NCBI GenBank assembly: GCA_937924405.1
Contig: CALDVW010000044.1
Span: forward strand, 1-60,470
DNA length: 60,470 bases
Direction: 5' to 3'
From: an uncultured Lysobacterales bacterium
GTDB taxonomy: Bacteria; Pseudomonadota; Gammaproteobacteria; Xanthomonadales; SZUA-36
Position 1 is the first letter of the stretch. Each line of letters begins with the position of its first letter. The position numbers and the translations under genes were made by a program. The notes under the pieces were generated by a model, which was not told where the DNA came from, ran no database searches, and worked only from the letters and a program-made list of their open reading frames with translations. This document shows positions 8,824 to 18,309 of the stretch, piece after piece.

Positions 8824-9693
8824 ATGATCCGCAGTATGACAGGATTTGCCAGAGTCGAAAGGCAATATCCATTCGGAAGGCTGAGCTGGGAACTTCGCTC
8901 GGTAAACCACCGTTACCTGGAATTGGGTTATCGAGTGCCAGAAGAATTTCGAGTGCTCGAGCCGGACATCAGGCGGGTTCTGGGCGAATTCCTGAGTCGG
9001 GGTAAAGTAGATGCAACCCTGAAATTCAGCCAGGCCGCAGGGGCCGCGAGCTCAAATCTCGAGCTCAATAGCGACATGGCAAGGCAATTACTATCACTGC
9101 ATGGGGAATTCCAACAGCTTGCCGGCCTGGAGCAGACGGCTGAAATCCAGGCTTTCATGCGCTGGCCGGGAGTGATTGAAGAACAGGCTCCCGATCCTCA
9201 GCCGTTGCATGAGGCCGCGATGGAATTGCTGCCGAAAGCTGCAGCCAGCCTGCAGGCGGCTCGCGAACGGGAAGGCACTCAGATGGATGCAGCCATCCGC
9301 GAACGATTGGATAGCATTGAAGAACGGGTGGAACAGATTCGAGGCTGGCTACCTGAGATCCGGGATGGCCTCCGACAAAAACTGCTCGCCAGAGTGGCAG
9401 ACCTGCAACAGCCCCTTGAGCCCGGCCGACTGGAACAGGAAGTTGCATTCCTGGCTCAGAAGATCGACGTCGACGAAGAGCTCGACCGCCTGGCTGCCCA
9501 CGTGCATGAGGCCCGCCTGGCTCTCGCCCGGGACGACCCGGTCGGGCGGCGACTGGATTTCCTGATGCAGGAATTCAATAGGGAATCCAATACCCTCAGC
9601 TCAAAGTCCGTGGACAACAGGACGACACAGGCAGCAGTGGAGCTGAAAGTTTCCATCGAGCAGATGCGGGAACAGGTCCAGAATATTGAATGA
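8824..9693 (+). CDS. yicC: YicC family endoribonuclease-like protein
   Basis: YicC proteins are conserved bacterial proteins; E. coli YicC has been linked to RNA cleavage and turnover of the sRNA RyhB. The 289-residue product starts MIRSMTGFAR, the family N-terminus, so ATG 8824 is preferred over in-frame GTG 8794 and ATG 8809. It has an N-terminal YicC domain, a long helical middle and a C-terminal DUF1732 domain (DEELDRLAAHV, GRRLDFLMQEFNRESNT). The conserved pair with gmk is kept here: the yicC stop overlaps the gmk TTG start by 8 bases. A weak promoter-like pair (CTGACG, 17 bases, TAATAT) lies just upstream. Confidence 0.94.
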   Translation: MIRSMTGFARVERQYPFGRLSWELRSVNHRYLELGYRVPEEFRVLEPDIRRVLGEFLSRGKVDATLKFSQAAGAASSNLELNSDMARQLLSLHGEFQQLAGLEQTAEIQAFMRWPGVIEEQAPDPQPLHEAAMELLPKAAASLQAAREREGTQMDAAIRERLDSIEERVEQIRGWLPEIRDGLRQKLLARVADLQQPLEPGRLEQEVAFLAQKIDVDEELDRLAAHVHEARLALARDDPVGRRLDFLMQEFNRESNTLSSKSVDNRTTQAAVELKVSIEQMREQVQNIE

Positions 9694-10306
9694 GCCCAAC
9701 CTTTACGTGGTCGCCGCGCCATCAGGCGGTGGAAAAACAAGCCTGATCAGAGCGCTGCTGGAAAAAGACGAGAAAATCAGCCTGTCCGTGTCTTACACGA
9801 CCAGGCCGCCAAGGCCGGGCGAAACAGACGGCGTGCATTATCATTTTGTGGATGAGCAAGCGTTTCAGCAGCTGCTGGCGCAAGATGCCTTTCTCGAATA
9901 CGCCAGAGTCTTTGATCATCTCTACGGAACCGGGCGTGAAGCGGTTTTAAGGCAATTGAGCATGGGATATGACGTGATCCTGGACATCGACTGGCAGGGA
10001 GCTCGTCAAATCAGAGCATCGTTACCCACCTGCTCCACCATTTTCATCACTCCACCATCACTGGAGTTGCTTCAGCAGAGGCTCACCAGGCGCGGGCAGG
10101 ACAGCGCGGCGACCATAAGTCGCCGAATGAGGGATGCACAGGCGGAAATCTCCCATTGGAACGAGTTTGATTTCATCATTATCAACGACGATTTTGATTA
10201 CGCGCTATCTGACCTCCACTCGATTATTCGCCAGGGTCATCCCGTTCGGGAGACCGGGAAAAAACAAAATGCCAAAATTCTGGCAGAACTGCTGGGAACT
10301 GGATAA
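9686..10306 (+). CDS. gmk: Guanylate kinase
   Basis: Phosphorylates GMP to GDP with ATP in purine salvage and supply. The 206-residue product contains the P-loop APSGGGKTSL, the GMP-binding region VSYTTRPPRPGE and DGVHYHFV, and DIDWQGARQIR. The only start giving the family N-terminus (NLYVVAAPSG) is TTG 9686, which overlaps yicC; expression is probably coupled to yicC. It is followed 73 bases later by rpoZ, the standard gmk-rpoZ-spoT order. Confidence 0.95.
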   Translation: MNEPNLYVVAAPSGGGKTSLIRALLEKDEKISLSVSYTTRPPRPGETDGVHYHFVDEQAFQQLLAQDAFLEYARVFDHLYGTGREAVLRQLSMGYDVILDIDWQGARQIRASLPTCSTIFITPPSLELLQQRLTRRGQDSAATISRRMRDAQAEISHWNEFDFIIINDDFDYALSDLHSIIRQGHPVRETGKKQNAKILAELLGTG

Positions 10307-10379
10307 AATGGTAGGTTCAGTCCGGTGTCTGCGAGGCCCTGGAAATGCTTTTATCACTTGAATTTTTGGAAACATTAAT

Positions 10380-10643
10380 ATGGCACGAATTACAGTAGAA
10401 GATTGCCTGAACAGGATTGACAATCGATTTGAAATGGTACTCACCGCCACCAAGCGGGCACGTCAGATTGCAAATGGCGCGGATCCCCTGGTCGAGGAAG
10501 AGAATGACAAGCCGACAGTCATTGCCCTGCGCGAGATAGCAGACGGCCTGGTCGATCCACAGAGCGTCGATGTAATCCAGGCGGAAATCGAAGCCACTGA
10601 AGTCTTCGATAGCCGGCTCGAGGAAGACGATTTCACGCCGTAA
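10380..10643 (+). CDS. rpoZ: RNA polymerase omega subunit
   Basis: Omega helps fold and assemble the beta' subunit of RNA polymerase and forms one of the ppGpp binding sites. The 87-residue product begins [20 protein letters not shown] and contains [24 protein letters not shown] and an acidic tail, all standard. Placement directly before spoT is conserved in gammaproteobacteria. Confidence 0.97.
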   Translation: MARITVEDCLNRIDNRFEMVLTATKRARQIANGADPLVEEENDKPTVIALREIADGLVDPQSVDVIQAEIEATEVFDSRLEEDDFTP

Positions 10644-10682
10644 GCCGCAACGTACAACAGCGACAGGCTTTGAAGCAGCCCA

Positions 10683-12815
10683 ATGCAGAAAGCAACAGGA
10701 TATCCTGACCCCGTTCTGAAGCTCAGGGACCTGCTCAACACCTACCTGGATCCTGAAAGTGTCGCCACCGTTCTCAAGGCTTATGAAATCGGTGAAGAAG
10801 CACATAAAGGCCAGACCCGCAGGACCGGCGAACCCTATATCCTGCACCCGGTAGCAGTGGCCCAGATCCTTGCCAACATGCGCATGGATCACGTCAGCAT
10901 TGCAGCTGCGATATTACACGACACCATTGAAGATACAGCCCTCAGCTGGGAGGACATCAACCGCTCGTTCGGCGTTGAAATTGCCGACCTGGTAGAGGGC
11001 GTCACCAAGCTGGATAAAATGAAGTTCCGGACCCGAGTCGAGGCCGATGCCGAGAGCTTCCGGAAACTCATGCTGGCTATGTCGCGTGATCTTCGCGTCA
11101 TCTTCATAAAGCTCGCCGACAGGCTGCACAACATGCGCACGCTGGGCAGCATGTCGCAACAATCCCGTCGGCGCATCGCCAGGGAAACGCTGGACATTTA
11201 CGCGCCGATCGCCGACCGGCTCGGCATGAACAGCATGAAACATGAACTCGAGGATATGGGGTTTGCCAACCTGTACCCCTGGCGGCATCGGACGATCACC
11301 GAACACCTCGATGCGATGACCGGCGACAGGCAGGAAATTGTCGGGAATATTCTCGACGCCATGCGCAGAAAAATGAACGAAGCCGGCGTCCCCTGCCGAA
11401 TCACAGGTCGTGAAAAATCCCCCTACAGCATTTATAAAAAAATGCTGGTCAAAGACCTTTCATTTTCTGAAGTCACCGATTTTTTTGCTTTCCGGATCAT
11501 CACACAAGCCGAATCACATTGCTACGTGGCATTGGGCGCCGTGCACAGCCTCTACCAACCCAAACCAGGACGATTCAAGGACTACATCGCATTACCGAAG
11601 GCCAACGGTTACCAGTCACTACACACGATTCTGAATAGCCCCTACGGATTACCGGTCGAAACCCAGATCCGCACCGAAGACATGGACATCATGGCCAGCA
11701 AGGGCGCAGCTGCCCACTGGCAGTACAAGAACGAAGAGTTTTCTCCGTCCGGATCAGCGCAGGTGCGCGCCCGCGAGTGGCTGATGCGGCTGGTCGACGT
11801 ACAACGGCATACCGGAGACTCACTCGAATTCCTGGACAATGCGAAGTCCGACCTGTTCCCTGATGAAATATTCGTGTTCACACCCAAGGGAAAAATCATA
11901 GATTTACGCCAGAACGCCACGGCACTGGACTTTGCCTACGCCATTCACACCGACGTCGGCAACCACACCGCGCATGCCCTGGTCGATAATATCGAAGTTC
12001 CGCTGTCAACCCGGCTGGCCAATGGACAGACCGTGAAAATCGAAACCGACTCCGAAGTTCAGCCGAAACCCGAATGGCTGGAATTTGCCGCAACTGCCAG
12101 GGCGCGCACCGCCATCAGGCATTACCTCAAGAGCCTGCGCCAGGAGGACACCGCGGCACTGGGCATGAGACTGTTGGAAAAAGCACTGAATGCAAGAGGC
12201 AGTTCCATTGAGCAGGTCCCGGAAAAAACCTGGGAAGCCATTCTCAAGGAAAATCATTTCACGCGTCAGGAAGAACTATTCAATGAGCTGGCTTTTGGGG
12301 CCACGCTCGCCAATATTGTCGCAGCAAAACTTGCTCCGGATACGGGCCTGTTTCCCGACCAGGCCAGAGATGGCGAGGCCATCACGATTGCCGGCTCTGA
12401 AGGAAATGCTGTCAGTTTCGGGGCCTGTTGCCTGCCGGTTCCGGGCGACAAAATCATGGCGTATGTGTCTACTGACAAGGGCCTTGTGGTCCACCGCGTA
12501 CGCTGCAGCAATGTCCGTGAATTCCGCAAGCACCCGGACCGGTGTGTCGATGTGAACTGGGCTCCGATAACGCAGGGAATGTTTCCGGTTGCGGTTCGCA
12601 TAATCGCCAAGAATACGCCCGGAGTTCTCGCCAATATCTCCATGAGCATAGGCGAAGCCGGCAGTAACATTGAAACCGTGGCGCAACCGGATGCCAATCC
12701 GGAGACTGCAACCCTGCTGTTCAACATCAGCGTCCGGGACAGGGATCACATGGCCCGGGTGCTGCGGCGGCTGAGACGAAACATCAATGTTATCCGGGTT
12801 CACCGGATCCGCTAG
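10683..12815 (+). CDS. spoT: Bifunctional (p)ppGpp synthetase/hydrolase
   Basis: Makes and degrades the stringent-response alarmones (p)ppGpp. The 710-residue product has an HD hydrolase domain with His79-Asp80 and Glu83-Asp84 (ILHDTIEDT), so hydrolase function looks intact. The synthetase domain carries EKSPYSIYKKM and YIALPKANGYQSLHT. A TGS domain (EIFVFTPKGKIIDL), the Zn-finger/helical region around GACCLPVPGD, and a C-terminal ACT domain (ISMSIGEAGSNIETV) follow. Length matches SpoT rather than RelA (~740, HD degenerate). The position after rpoZ also supports SpoT. ATG 10683 lies 39 bases after the rpoZ stop. Confidence 0.96.
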   Translation: MQKATGYPDPVLKLRDLLNTYLDPESVATVLKAYEIGEEAHKGQTRRTGEPYILHPVAVAQILANMRMDHVSIAAAILHDTIEDTALSWEDINRSFGVEIADLVEGVTKLDKMKFRTRVEADAESFRKLMLAMSRDLRVIFIKLADRLHNMRTLGSMSQQSRRRIARETLDIYAPIADRLGMNSMKHELEDMGFANLYPWRHRTITEHLDAMTGDRQEIVGNILDAMRRKMNEAGVPCRITGREKSPYSIYKKMLVKDLSFSEVTDFFAFRIITQAESHCYVALGAVHSLYQPKPGRFKDYIALPKANGYQSLHTILNSPYGLPVETQIRTEDMDIMASKGAAAHWQYKNEEFSPSGSAQVRAREWLMRLVDVQRHTGDSLEFLDNAKSDLFPDEIFVFTPKGKIIDLRQNATALDFAYAIHTDVGNHTAHALVDNIEVPLSTRLANGQTVKIETDSEVQPKPEWLEFAATARARTAIRHYLKSLRQEDTAALGMRLLEKALNARGSSIEQVPEKTWEAILKENHFTRQEELFNELAFGATLANIVAAKLAPDTGLFPDQARDGEAITIAGSEGNAVSFGACCLPVPGDKIMAYVSTDKGLVVHRVRCSNVREFRKHPDRCVDVNWAPITQGMFPVAVRIIAKNTPGVLANISMSIGEAGSNIETVAQPDANPETATLLFNISVRDRDHMARVLRRLRRNINVIRVHRIR

Positions 12816-12840
12816 TTTTCATCATCACGAGGGCTGAATA

Positions 12841-13221
12841 TTGACCAGGCAAATCATTGAAACAAGCGATGCACCTGCCGCTATTGGCACCTATTCCCAG
12901 GCTGTTCGATGCGGAGACATCGTCTACCTTTCCGGACAAATCCCACTCGACCCCGAAACCATGGAGTTGGTTGCCGGTGATATAGAAAGTCAAATACACC
13001 GGGTGTTCAAGAATCTTCGGGCGGTGGCCAGGGCCTCAGGAGGTCAACTCGATGACATCCTGAAGCTGAATGTTTACTTGACGGACCTGGCTAATTTCGC
13101 CGCCGTGAATTCGATTATGGCTGAGTACTTCTCCGTGCCCTACCCGGCACGCGCGGCCGTCGGTATTGCCGCCCTGCCACGTGGCGCGGAAGTGGAGATG
13201 GATGCCGTACTTGCCCTCTGA
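12841..13221 (+). CDS. ridA: RidA family enamine/imine deaminase
   Basis: RidA hydrolyses reactive 2-aminoacrylate and related imines released by PLP enzymes. The 126-residue product shows [48 protein letters not shown], and the active-site Arg in [21 protein letters not shown], typical of the TdcF/YjgF trimer. It starts at TTG 12841 after GAGGGC. Its stop overlaps recG by 20 bases, and it follows spoT by 25 bases, a gene order seen in many gammaproteobacteria. Confidence 0.95.
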   Translation: MTRQIIETSDAPAAIGTYSQAVRCGDIVYLSGQIPLDPETMELVAGDIESQIHRVFKNLRAVARASGGQLDDILKLNVYLTDLANFAAVNSIMAEYFSVPYPARAAVGIAALPRGAEVEMDAVLAL

Positions 13222-15280
13222 CCTGCGCGATCTTCATGGCGTCGGGCCCCGCCTGGAAACATCCCTGAACCAACTGGGTATTCATTCCGTCCCGGACTTG
13301 CTGTTTCACCTGCCTTTTCGCTACGAGGACAGGACCCGAATTCATCCTATAGGCGGCCTGTACCCGGGGGCACGGGTGCTGATTGAGGGCGAAGTCGAAC
13401 ACTCCGCCATCGTGCGGGGTCGGCGGGCCATGTTGGTGGTGGTGATAGCGGACGGAACCGGCCGGATAACCCTGCGTTTTTTCCATTTCCGTGCAGCCCA
13501 GAAACAGCAGCTGTCCAGGGGGACCCGCATTCGTTGTTATGGCGAAGCCCGGGGTGGTTTCAAAGGCCTGGAGATGGTTCATCCCAGTTACAAACGTATT
13601 CTCAACGAACAGGACGAAGCCGTATCTGACCGCCTGACCCCCGTATACCCGACTGTAGAGGGACTCGGGCAGGCCAGCTGGATTAAGCTGACCGACCAGG
13701 CCCTGCACCGGCTGCGTGAAGGGCAGTTGGAGCTGGAGGAACTCCTGCCGGACGATTTACGTGGAAATTTGCGGATACCTTCCCTGGCAACTTCGCTTAA
13801 CTACATTCACCGGCCACCCGCGGGCGCTGATGTCGCCGCACTGGTCGAGCGAAGGCATCCCGCGCAGCAAAGGCTGGCGCTGGAGGAATTGCTGGCACAT
13901 AACCTGAGCATGCAACAACTTCACTTGCAGCAGCGGAAATTCAACGCGCCGGGAATGGTCAACGAATCCGGGATCGAAACGGATTTCCTGGCCCGTCTTT
14001 CATTCCGCCTGACTGCGGCACAGCAACGCGTGGTCGGGGAAATCCACCAGGACCTGGCGCAGCTTCATCCGATGCAGAGACTGGTGCAGGGCGATGTCGG
14101 TTCGGGCAAAACGGTGGTCGCGGCCATGGCTGCTCTGAGAGCAGTCGGTAACGGCTATCAGGCAGCCATCATGGCACCTACGGAACTGTTGGCTGAGCAG
14201 CACCTGCGCAGCTTCACTGAATGGCTGGAACCGATGGGGCTGAAACCCGTCTGGCTGAGCAGCAAAGTGACAGGGAAGGCCCGACAGGAAGCCCTCGCCG
14301 CGATAGCTGACGGCGCGCCGGTCGTTATCGGCACCCATGCGTTGATGCAGCAAGGTGTCAATTTCAGCCGGCTTGGCCTGGTCATCGTCGATGAACAACA
14401 CCGTTTCGGTGTGCACCAGCGCCTGGCACTGTTAGACAAGGCAGCGGCAGAATCCCTGCACGCACACCAATTGATCATGACGGCCACCCCAATTCCCAGA
14501 ACACTGGCAATGACTGCATATGCCGGCCTGGAAACTTCGGTCATCGATGAATTACCGCCCGGAAGGAAACCGGTGACCACCGTGGCGGTATCCAATGAAC
14601 GCCGCTCCGAAGTTATACAGCGGGTGGAGGCTGCTTGCGGGGAAGGCCGCCAGGCGTACTGGGTGTGTACCCTGATCGAAGAATCCGATGCGGTCCAGGC
14701 ACAGGCCGCGGAAGACGTGGCGAGAGAATTGCAGTCAGGTCTCTCCGGACTGAGCACGGGACTCGTCCACGGCCGGATGAAACCCGCGGAAAAACAGGCC
14801 GTCATGGACCGCTTCAAACAGGGTGATATCCAGTTACTGGTGGCCACCACCGTGATCGAAGTTGGCGTGGATGTGCCCAACGCTTCCTTGATGATCATCG
14901 AAAATGCGGAACGGCTCGGACTGGCTCAGTTGCATCAATTGCGTGGCCGTGTGGGCCGCAGTGAACTGCAGTCTTCCTGTGTCCTCATATACAGCCCACC
15001 CATCGGAGCCCTCGCGAAGGAACGTCTGAATATTCTGCGGGAGACCTCGGATGGATTCAGGATTGCGGAAAAGGATTTGGAATTGAGGGGCCCGGGTGAA
15101 GTACTGGGAACGCGTCAGACTGGCATGTTGCAGTTTCGCGTGGCCGACCTGGCGCGCGACCAGCAATTGCTGGACCGTATTCCTCCGGTTGCAGCTACTC
15201 TGCTAAACGAAGACCCCAGCCGGGTGGAACGATTGATACGCCGGTGGATCGGAGATTCTGAACGCTTTGCGGGCGTATAA
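13202..15280 (+). CDS. recG: ATP-dependent DNA helicase RecG
   Basis: Branch-migrating helicase that regresses stalled forks and processes R-loops and D-loops. The 692-residue product has the N-terminal helical/wedge OB domain ([16 protein letters not shown], then RYEDRT), Walker A in [12 protein letters not shown], the DEQH box with [19 protein letters not shown], and the C-terminal helicase motifs ([25 protein letters not shown]). ATG 13202 is chosen because it gives [16 protein letters not shown] and has GGAG just upstream; the frame is open to a GTG at 13166 inside ridA. Last gene of the plus-strand run; its stop lies 16 bases from the convergent TPR gene. Confidence 0.97.
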   Translation: MPYLPSDLRDLHGVGPRLETSLNQLGIHSVPDLLFHLPFRYEDRTRIHPIGGLYPGARVLIEGEVEHSAIVRGRRAMLVVVIADGTGRITLRFFHFRAAQKQQLSRGTRIRCYGEARGGFKGLEMVHPSYKRILNEQDEAVSDRLTPVYPTVEGLGQASWIKLTDQALHRLREGQLELEELLPDDLRGNLRIPSLATSLNYIHRPPAGADVAALVERRHPAQQRLALEELLAHNLSMQQLHLQQRKFNAPGMVNESGIETDFLARLSFRLTAAQQRVVGEIHQDLAQLHPMQRLVQGDVGSGKTVVAAMAALRAVGNGYQAAIMAPTELLAEQHLRSFTEWLEPMGLKPVWLSSKVTGKARQEALAAIADGAPVVIGTHALMQQGVNFSRLGLVIVDEQHRFGVHQRLALLDKAAAESLHAHQLIMTATPIPRTLAMTAYAGLETSVIDELPPGRKPVTTVAVSNERRSEVIQRVEAACGEGRQAYWVCTLIEESDAVQAQAAEDVARELQSGLSGLSTGLVHGRMKPAEKQAVMDRFKQGDIQLLVATTVIEVGVDVPNASLMIIENAERLGLAQLHQLRGRVGRSELQSSCVLIYSPPIGALAKERLNILRETSDGFRIAEKDLELRGPGEVLGTRQTGMLQFRVADLARDQQLLDRIPPVAATLLNEDPSRVERLIRRWIGDSERFAGV

Positions 15281-15296
15281 AAGATGTGCCTGATAC

Positions 15297-17486
15297 TTAG
15301 AGAAACGCGATCGGCAGAGAACGAATTTCTGCAAGTGCTTTGCTGATATCGTCCTTGACCTGGTCTTTCAGCAACAGGAAATCAGCCTGGTCCCGTAATG
15401 GGTCCAATCTCCGGTCAATTTCCAGCACCCAGTGTTCCCGCCATCCCCTGTTATAGGCTTCCTGTAATTTTTCCAGCCCCTTTTCTGAGTCGTTGCGCAT
15501 GATCATCAGCACAGCCTCACTGTAATAAATTCCCGGATCATCCACTCCATTCAACCGGGCCCGCTGAATCTTTCGTTCCGCGTTTTCCAGCAAATCCTGG
15601 GCTTCTTCTGCTTGCCCCAGACGTTCAGAGGCCAGTGACGCCAGCGTGACGACCATGATTTCATCACCACTCCAGGCCGCATCATCCTCATCTCCGATGG
15701 CCGAAGTCAGTAATGAATGCGCAAGGGAATAATCCTCTTTTAGCAGGGCGATCATGCCTAACTGAAAATTAAAGTTCTGCTGCATGGAGTCGGGAATATT
15801 ATCTCCATACTGCCCCATCAATTCGCGCACCAGTGATTCCGCCTCTTCGAAGCGGCGCGACACCATCAGAGTCATCCAGTAAGTTCCCAGGAGATTGGCG
15901 TTCTGTTCGGCTTCCTCCAGGCCCAGCAGCACCAGCCTTTCAGCTTCTTCCAGATCACCCAGCAAGACCCAGGTGCGGGCAAGCGTGGCTATATCTTCCG
16001 GGTTATCCGGTTGCAGCTGGTAGGCCCGGTTGGCCAGTTTCCAACCCTCCACCAGGTTTCCATTGTAAATTTCCATCTTGGACATGAAACGCAGCAGGAT
16101 GGTGGAATCCGGGCGCAACGCAAGCAAACCCTGTAGCATGTCCTTGCCTCTGAGCCAGTCGCCCCGGGTCGAGAGGTTGCTCGCGTAATTCACCATCAGC
16201 AGTTCATTGAGAGGATCCCGCTGCATGGCTTGTTCAAGCACCAGGTTCTGTTCAGGGTAGCGCCCCTGCTCGCCCAGTGAGCCCGCCAGCCACAGCTGGG
16301 CGGGAATATAATCCGCATTCAGTTCGACGGCCTGGCGCAAAGCCGATTCGGCAGCATCCATCTGGCCAATTTTCCAGCGAGCCAGCCCCAACGCAGCGAA
16401 GGCTTCAGCTGATTCAGGGTCAATTGCTAATGCCTTTTCAATCATGGCCTGGGCTTTCTCGGTGGCCTTGATTGTGGTGATGTTTCCGTAAGAGGACAGC
16501 AATAGCCAGGTGTCCGCCATTGCTGCATAAGCCGGCGCAAATTGCGCGTCGTGCTCCAGTGCCTTGGCAAACATTTCAATCGCGCGTTGCAATTCGTCCG
16601 GGGTACGCCGCCACCAGTGCAAGCGCCCCGTGCGATAAGCCTGGGAAGCAGCCAGGCTGTCGGTGCGTGACGCCGGTTTCGCGGCCAGCCCCTCGAATGA
16701 ATCCACCAGTGCTAACGCAATACTCTCGGCCACCTCATCCTGGATCTGGAAGATGTCCGTCATGTCCCTGTCATAAAACTTGGACCAGATATGGTAGCCG
16801 TCTTCAACGTTGATCAACTGGGCAGTCAGGCGAATCCGGTCGCCGGAGGTACGTACACTGCCTTCCAGTACAGTACTCACATTCAACAGCCGGCCAATAT
16901 TACGAATGTCTTCCTGGCCCTCCCGGAATGCGAAAGAAGATGTCCTGGCCGCCACGTTCAGGCCATCAACCTGTGCCAACAGGTTCAGAATCTCTTCTGA
17001 GATACCATCCGCAAAATGCGCCTGGTCGCTGTTCTCGGACAGGTCGGCGAAAGGCAGTACAGCGATCGAATTCTGCGGCGCGGTGAATGCGCGCTCCACC
17101 AGCTCCTGCTGGGATGGATCGGAATCAAAAACACCCGAGTAATATTCGTAAAAAACCAAACCGAGACCGGCCGTGGCCAATAGCATGAAACTGAACAGGA
17201 CAGCACTTTGGGCACGGCTCAAGAGTCCGGCGGCCTCTGTACGATGAACACCATCAGGTCGTATATCCAGATGCCAGGCCAGGAAGAATACGAATGGAAA
17301 CCCCAGAATAACAACGATCACCACCAGTGTCGGTAACCATTCGGGGAGGCGCAGGGGTTCGACTGCAGCATCCATTAACTGCAAGAGCACAAAAACTGCT
17401 ACTGCGTACGCACCCACGGTGCGCAACACTTTTCGTCGATTCAATTCAGCCAGCGTGGCTGATATGAAAGAGTGGCGCTCTACCAT
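15297..17486 (-). CDS. TolB-like/FlgO-like domain TPR membrane protein
   Basis: A 729-residue protein of unknown role. The N-terminus has three membrane segments (about 24-41, 49-74 and 94-117). A TolB-N/FlgO-like domain follows (SIAVLPFADLSENSDQAHFADG, EEILNLLAQ, VLEGSVRTSGDRIRLTAQLI, about 140-260). The rest is a chain of tetratricopeptide repeats to about 700. This architecture is the one seen behind adenylate-cyclase, winged-helix or kinase modules in many proteobacteria, where it acts as a sensor or scaffold; here the N-terminal effector is missing and replaced by the membrane segments. ATG 17486 has AGGAAGG upstream. It stands alone between recG and glnK. The function is not deducible from sequence. 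Confidence 0.85.
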   Translation of the reverse strand: MVERHSFISATLAELNRRKVLRTVGAYAVAVFVLLQLMDAAVEPLRLPEWLPTLVVIVVILGFPFVFFLAWHLDIRPDGVHRTEAAGLLSRAQSAVLFSFMLLATAGLGLVFYEYYSGVFDSDPSQQELVERAFTAPQNSIAVLPFADLSENSDQAHFADGISEEILNLLAQVDGLNVAARTSSFAFREGQEDIRNIGRLLNVSTVLEGSVRTSGDRIRLTAQLINVEDGYHIWSKFYDRDMTDIFQIQDEVAESIALALVDSFEGLAAKPASRTDSLAASQAYRTGRLHWWRRTPDELQRAIEMFAKALEHDAQFAPAYAAMADTWLLLSSYGNITTIKATEKAQAMIEKALAIDPESAEAFAALGLARWKIGQMDAAESALRQAVELNADYIPAQLWLAGSLGEQGRYPEQNLVLEQAMQRDPLNELLMVNYASNLSTRGDWLRGKDMLQGLLALRPDSTILLRFMSKMEIYNGNLVEGWKLANRAYQLQPDNPEDIATLARTWVLLGDLEEAERLVLLGLEEAEQNANLLGTYWMTLMVSRRFEEAESLVRELMGQYGDNIPDSMQQNFNFQLGMIALLKEDYSLAHSLLTSAIGDEDDAAWSGDEIMVVTLASLASERLGQAEEAQDLLENAERKIQRARLNGVDDPGIYYSEAVLMIMRNDSEKGLEKLQEAYNRGWREHWVLEIDRRLDPLRDQADFLLLKDQVKDDISKALAEIRSLPIAFL

Positions 17487-17588
17487 TGAACGAACCTTCC
17501 TGTTTCGTTTTTATCTGGATTCAGATAATAGACGCTTGAAACCAGGTTTTAGTTTCTCACAAAACTGTCGCTTTACCGCGAAAAACTC

Positions 17589-17951
<363 letters not shown>

Positions 17952-18017
17952 TCATTCGACTTTAATGCGAGCATAATCAGGCCGCAAGCATCAATGACAA
18001 CAACCGGGGAATGAGGA

Positions 18018-18254
18018 ATGATTGATCTGCGAACCATAGACGAATTGACACGCAGGCTGAGCGACTCGTTGCCGGCAGGCCTGACCCAGGCGAAGGACGA
18101 ACTGGAAAATCAATTTCGCAGCGTGCTGACCGCCGCTTTTGAACGGATGAACCTGGTAGGGCGTGAAGAATATGACGCCCAGTGCGCCATCCTGGAACAG
18201 ACCCGGATGAAACTGCAGGAACTCGAAAAACGTCTCGAAGAGTTGGCTTCCTAA
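18018..18254 (+). CDS. ubiK: Ubiquinone biosynthesis accessory factor UbiK
   Basis: UbiK (YqiC, BMFP family) is a small coiled-coil protein that binds UbiJ and lipids and supports aerobic ubiquinone synthesis in the soluble Ubi complex. The 78-residue product has two helical halves, with NQFRSVLTAAFERMNLVGREEYD in the middle (interrupted by the family's conserved turn) and a Leu/Glu-rich C-terminal coil. Gammaproteobacteria typically keep it next to comM, as here (55-base gap). Confidence 0.92.
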   Translation: MIDLRTIDELTRRLSDSLPAGLTQAKDELENQFRSVLTAAFERMNLVGREEYDAQCAILEQTRMKLQELEKRLEELAS

Positions 18255-18309
18255 CCCAAAGCCGGCGTATTCCTACAGTAGCAACCGTTGATCCGCGGGA
18301 TCATAAGCC

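Noticed and set aside
14158-14898. Open frame of 246 codons antisense to recG
   Set aside because: It lies wholly within recG, is rich in Ser, Arg and Thr as shadow frames are, and has no recognisable motif.
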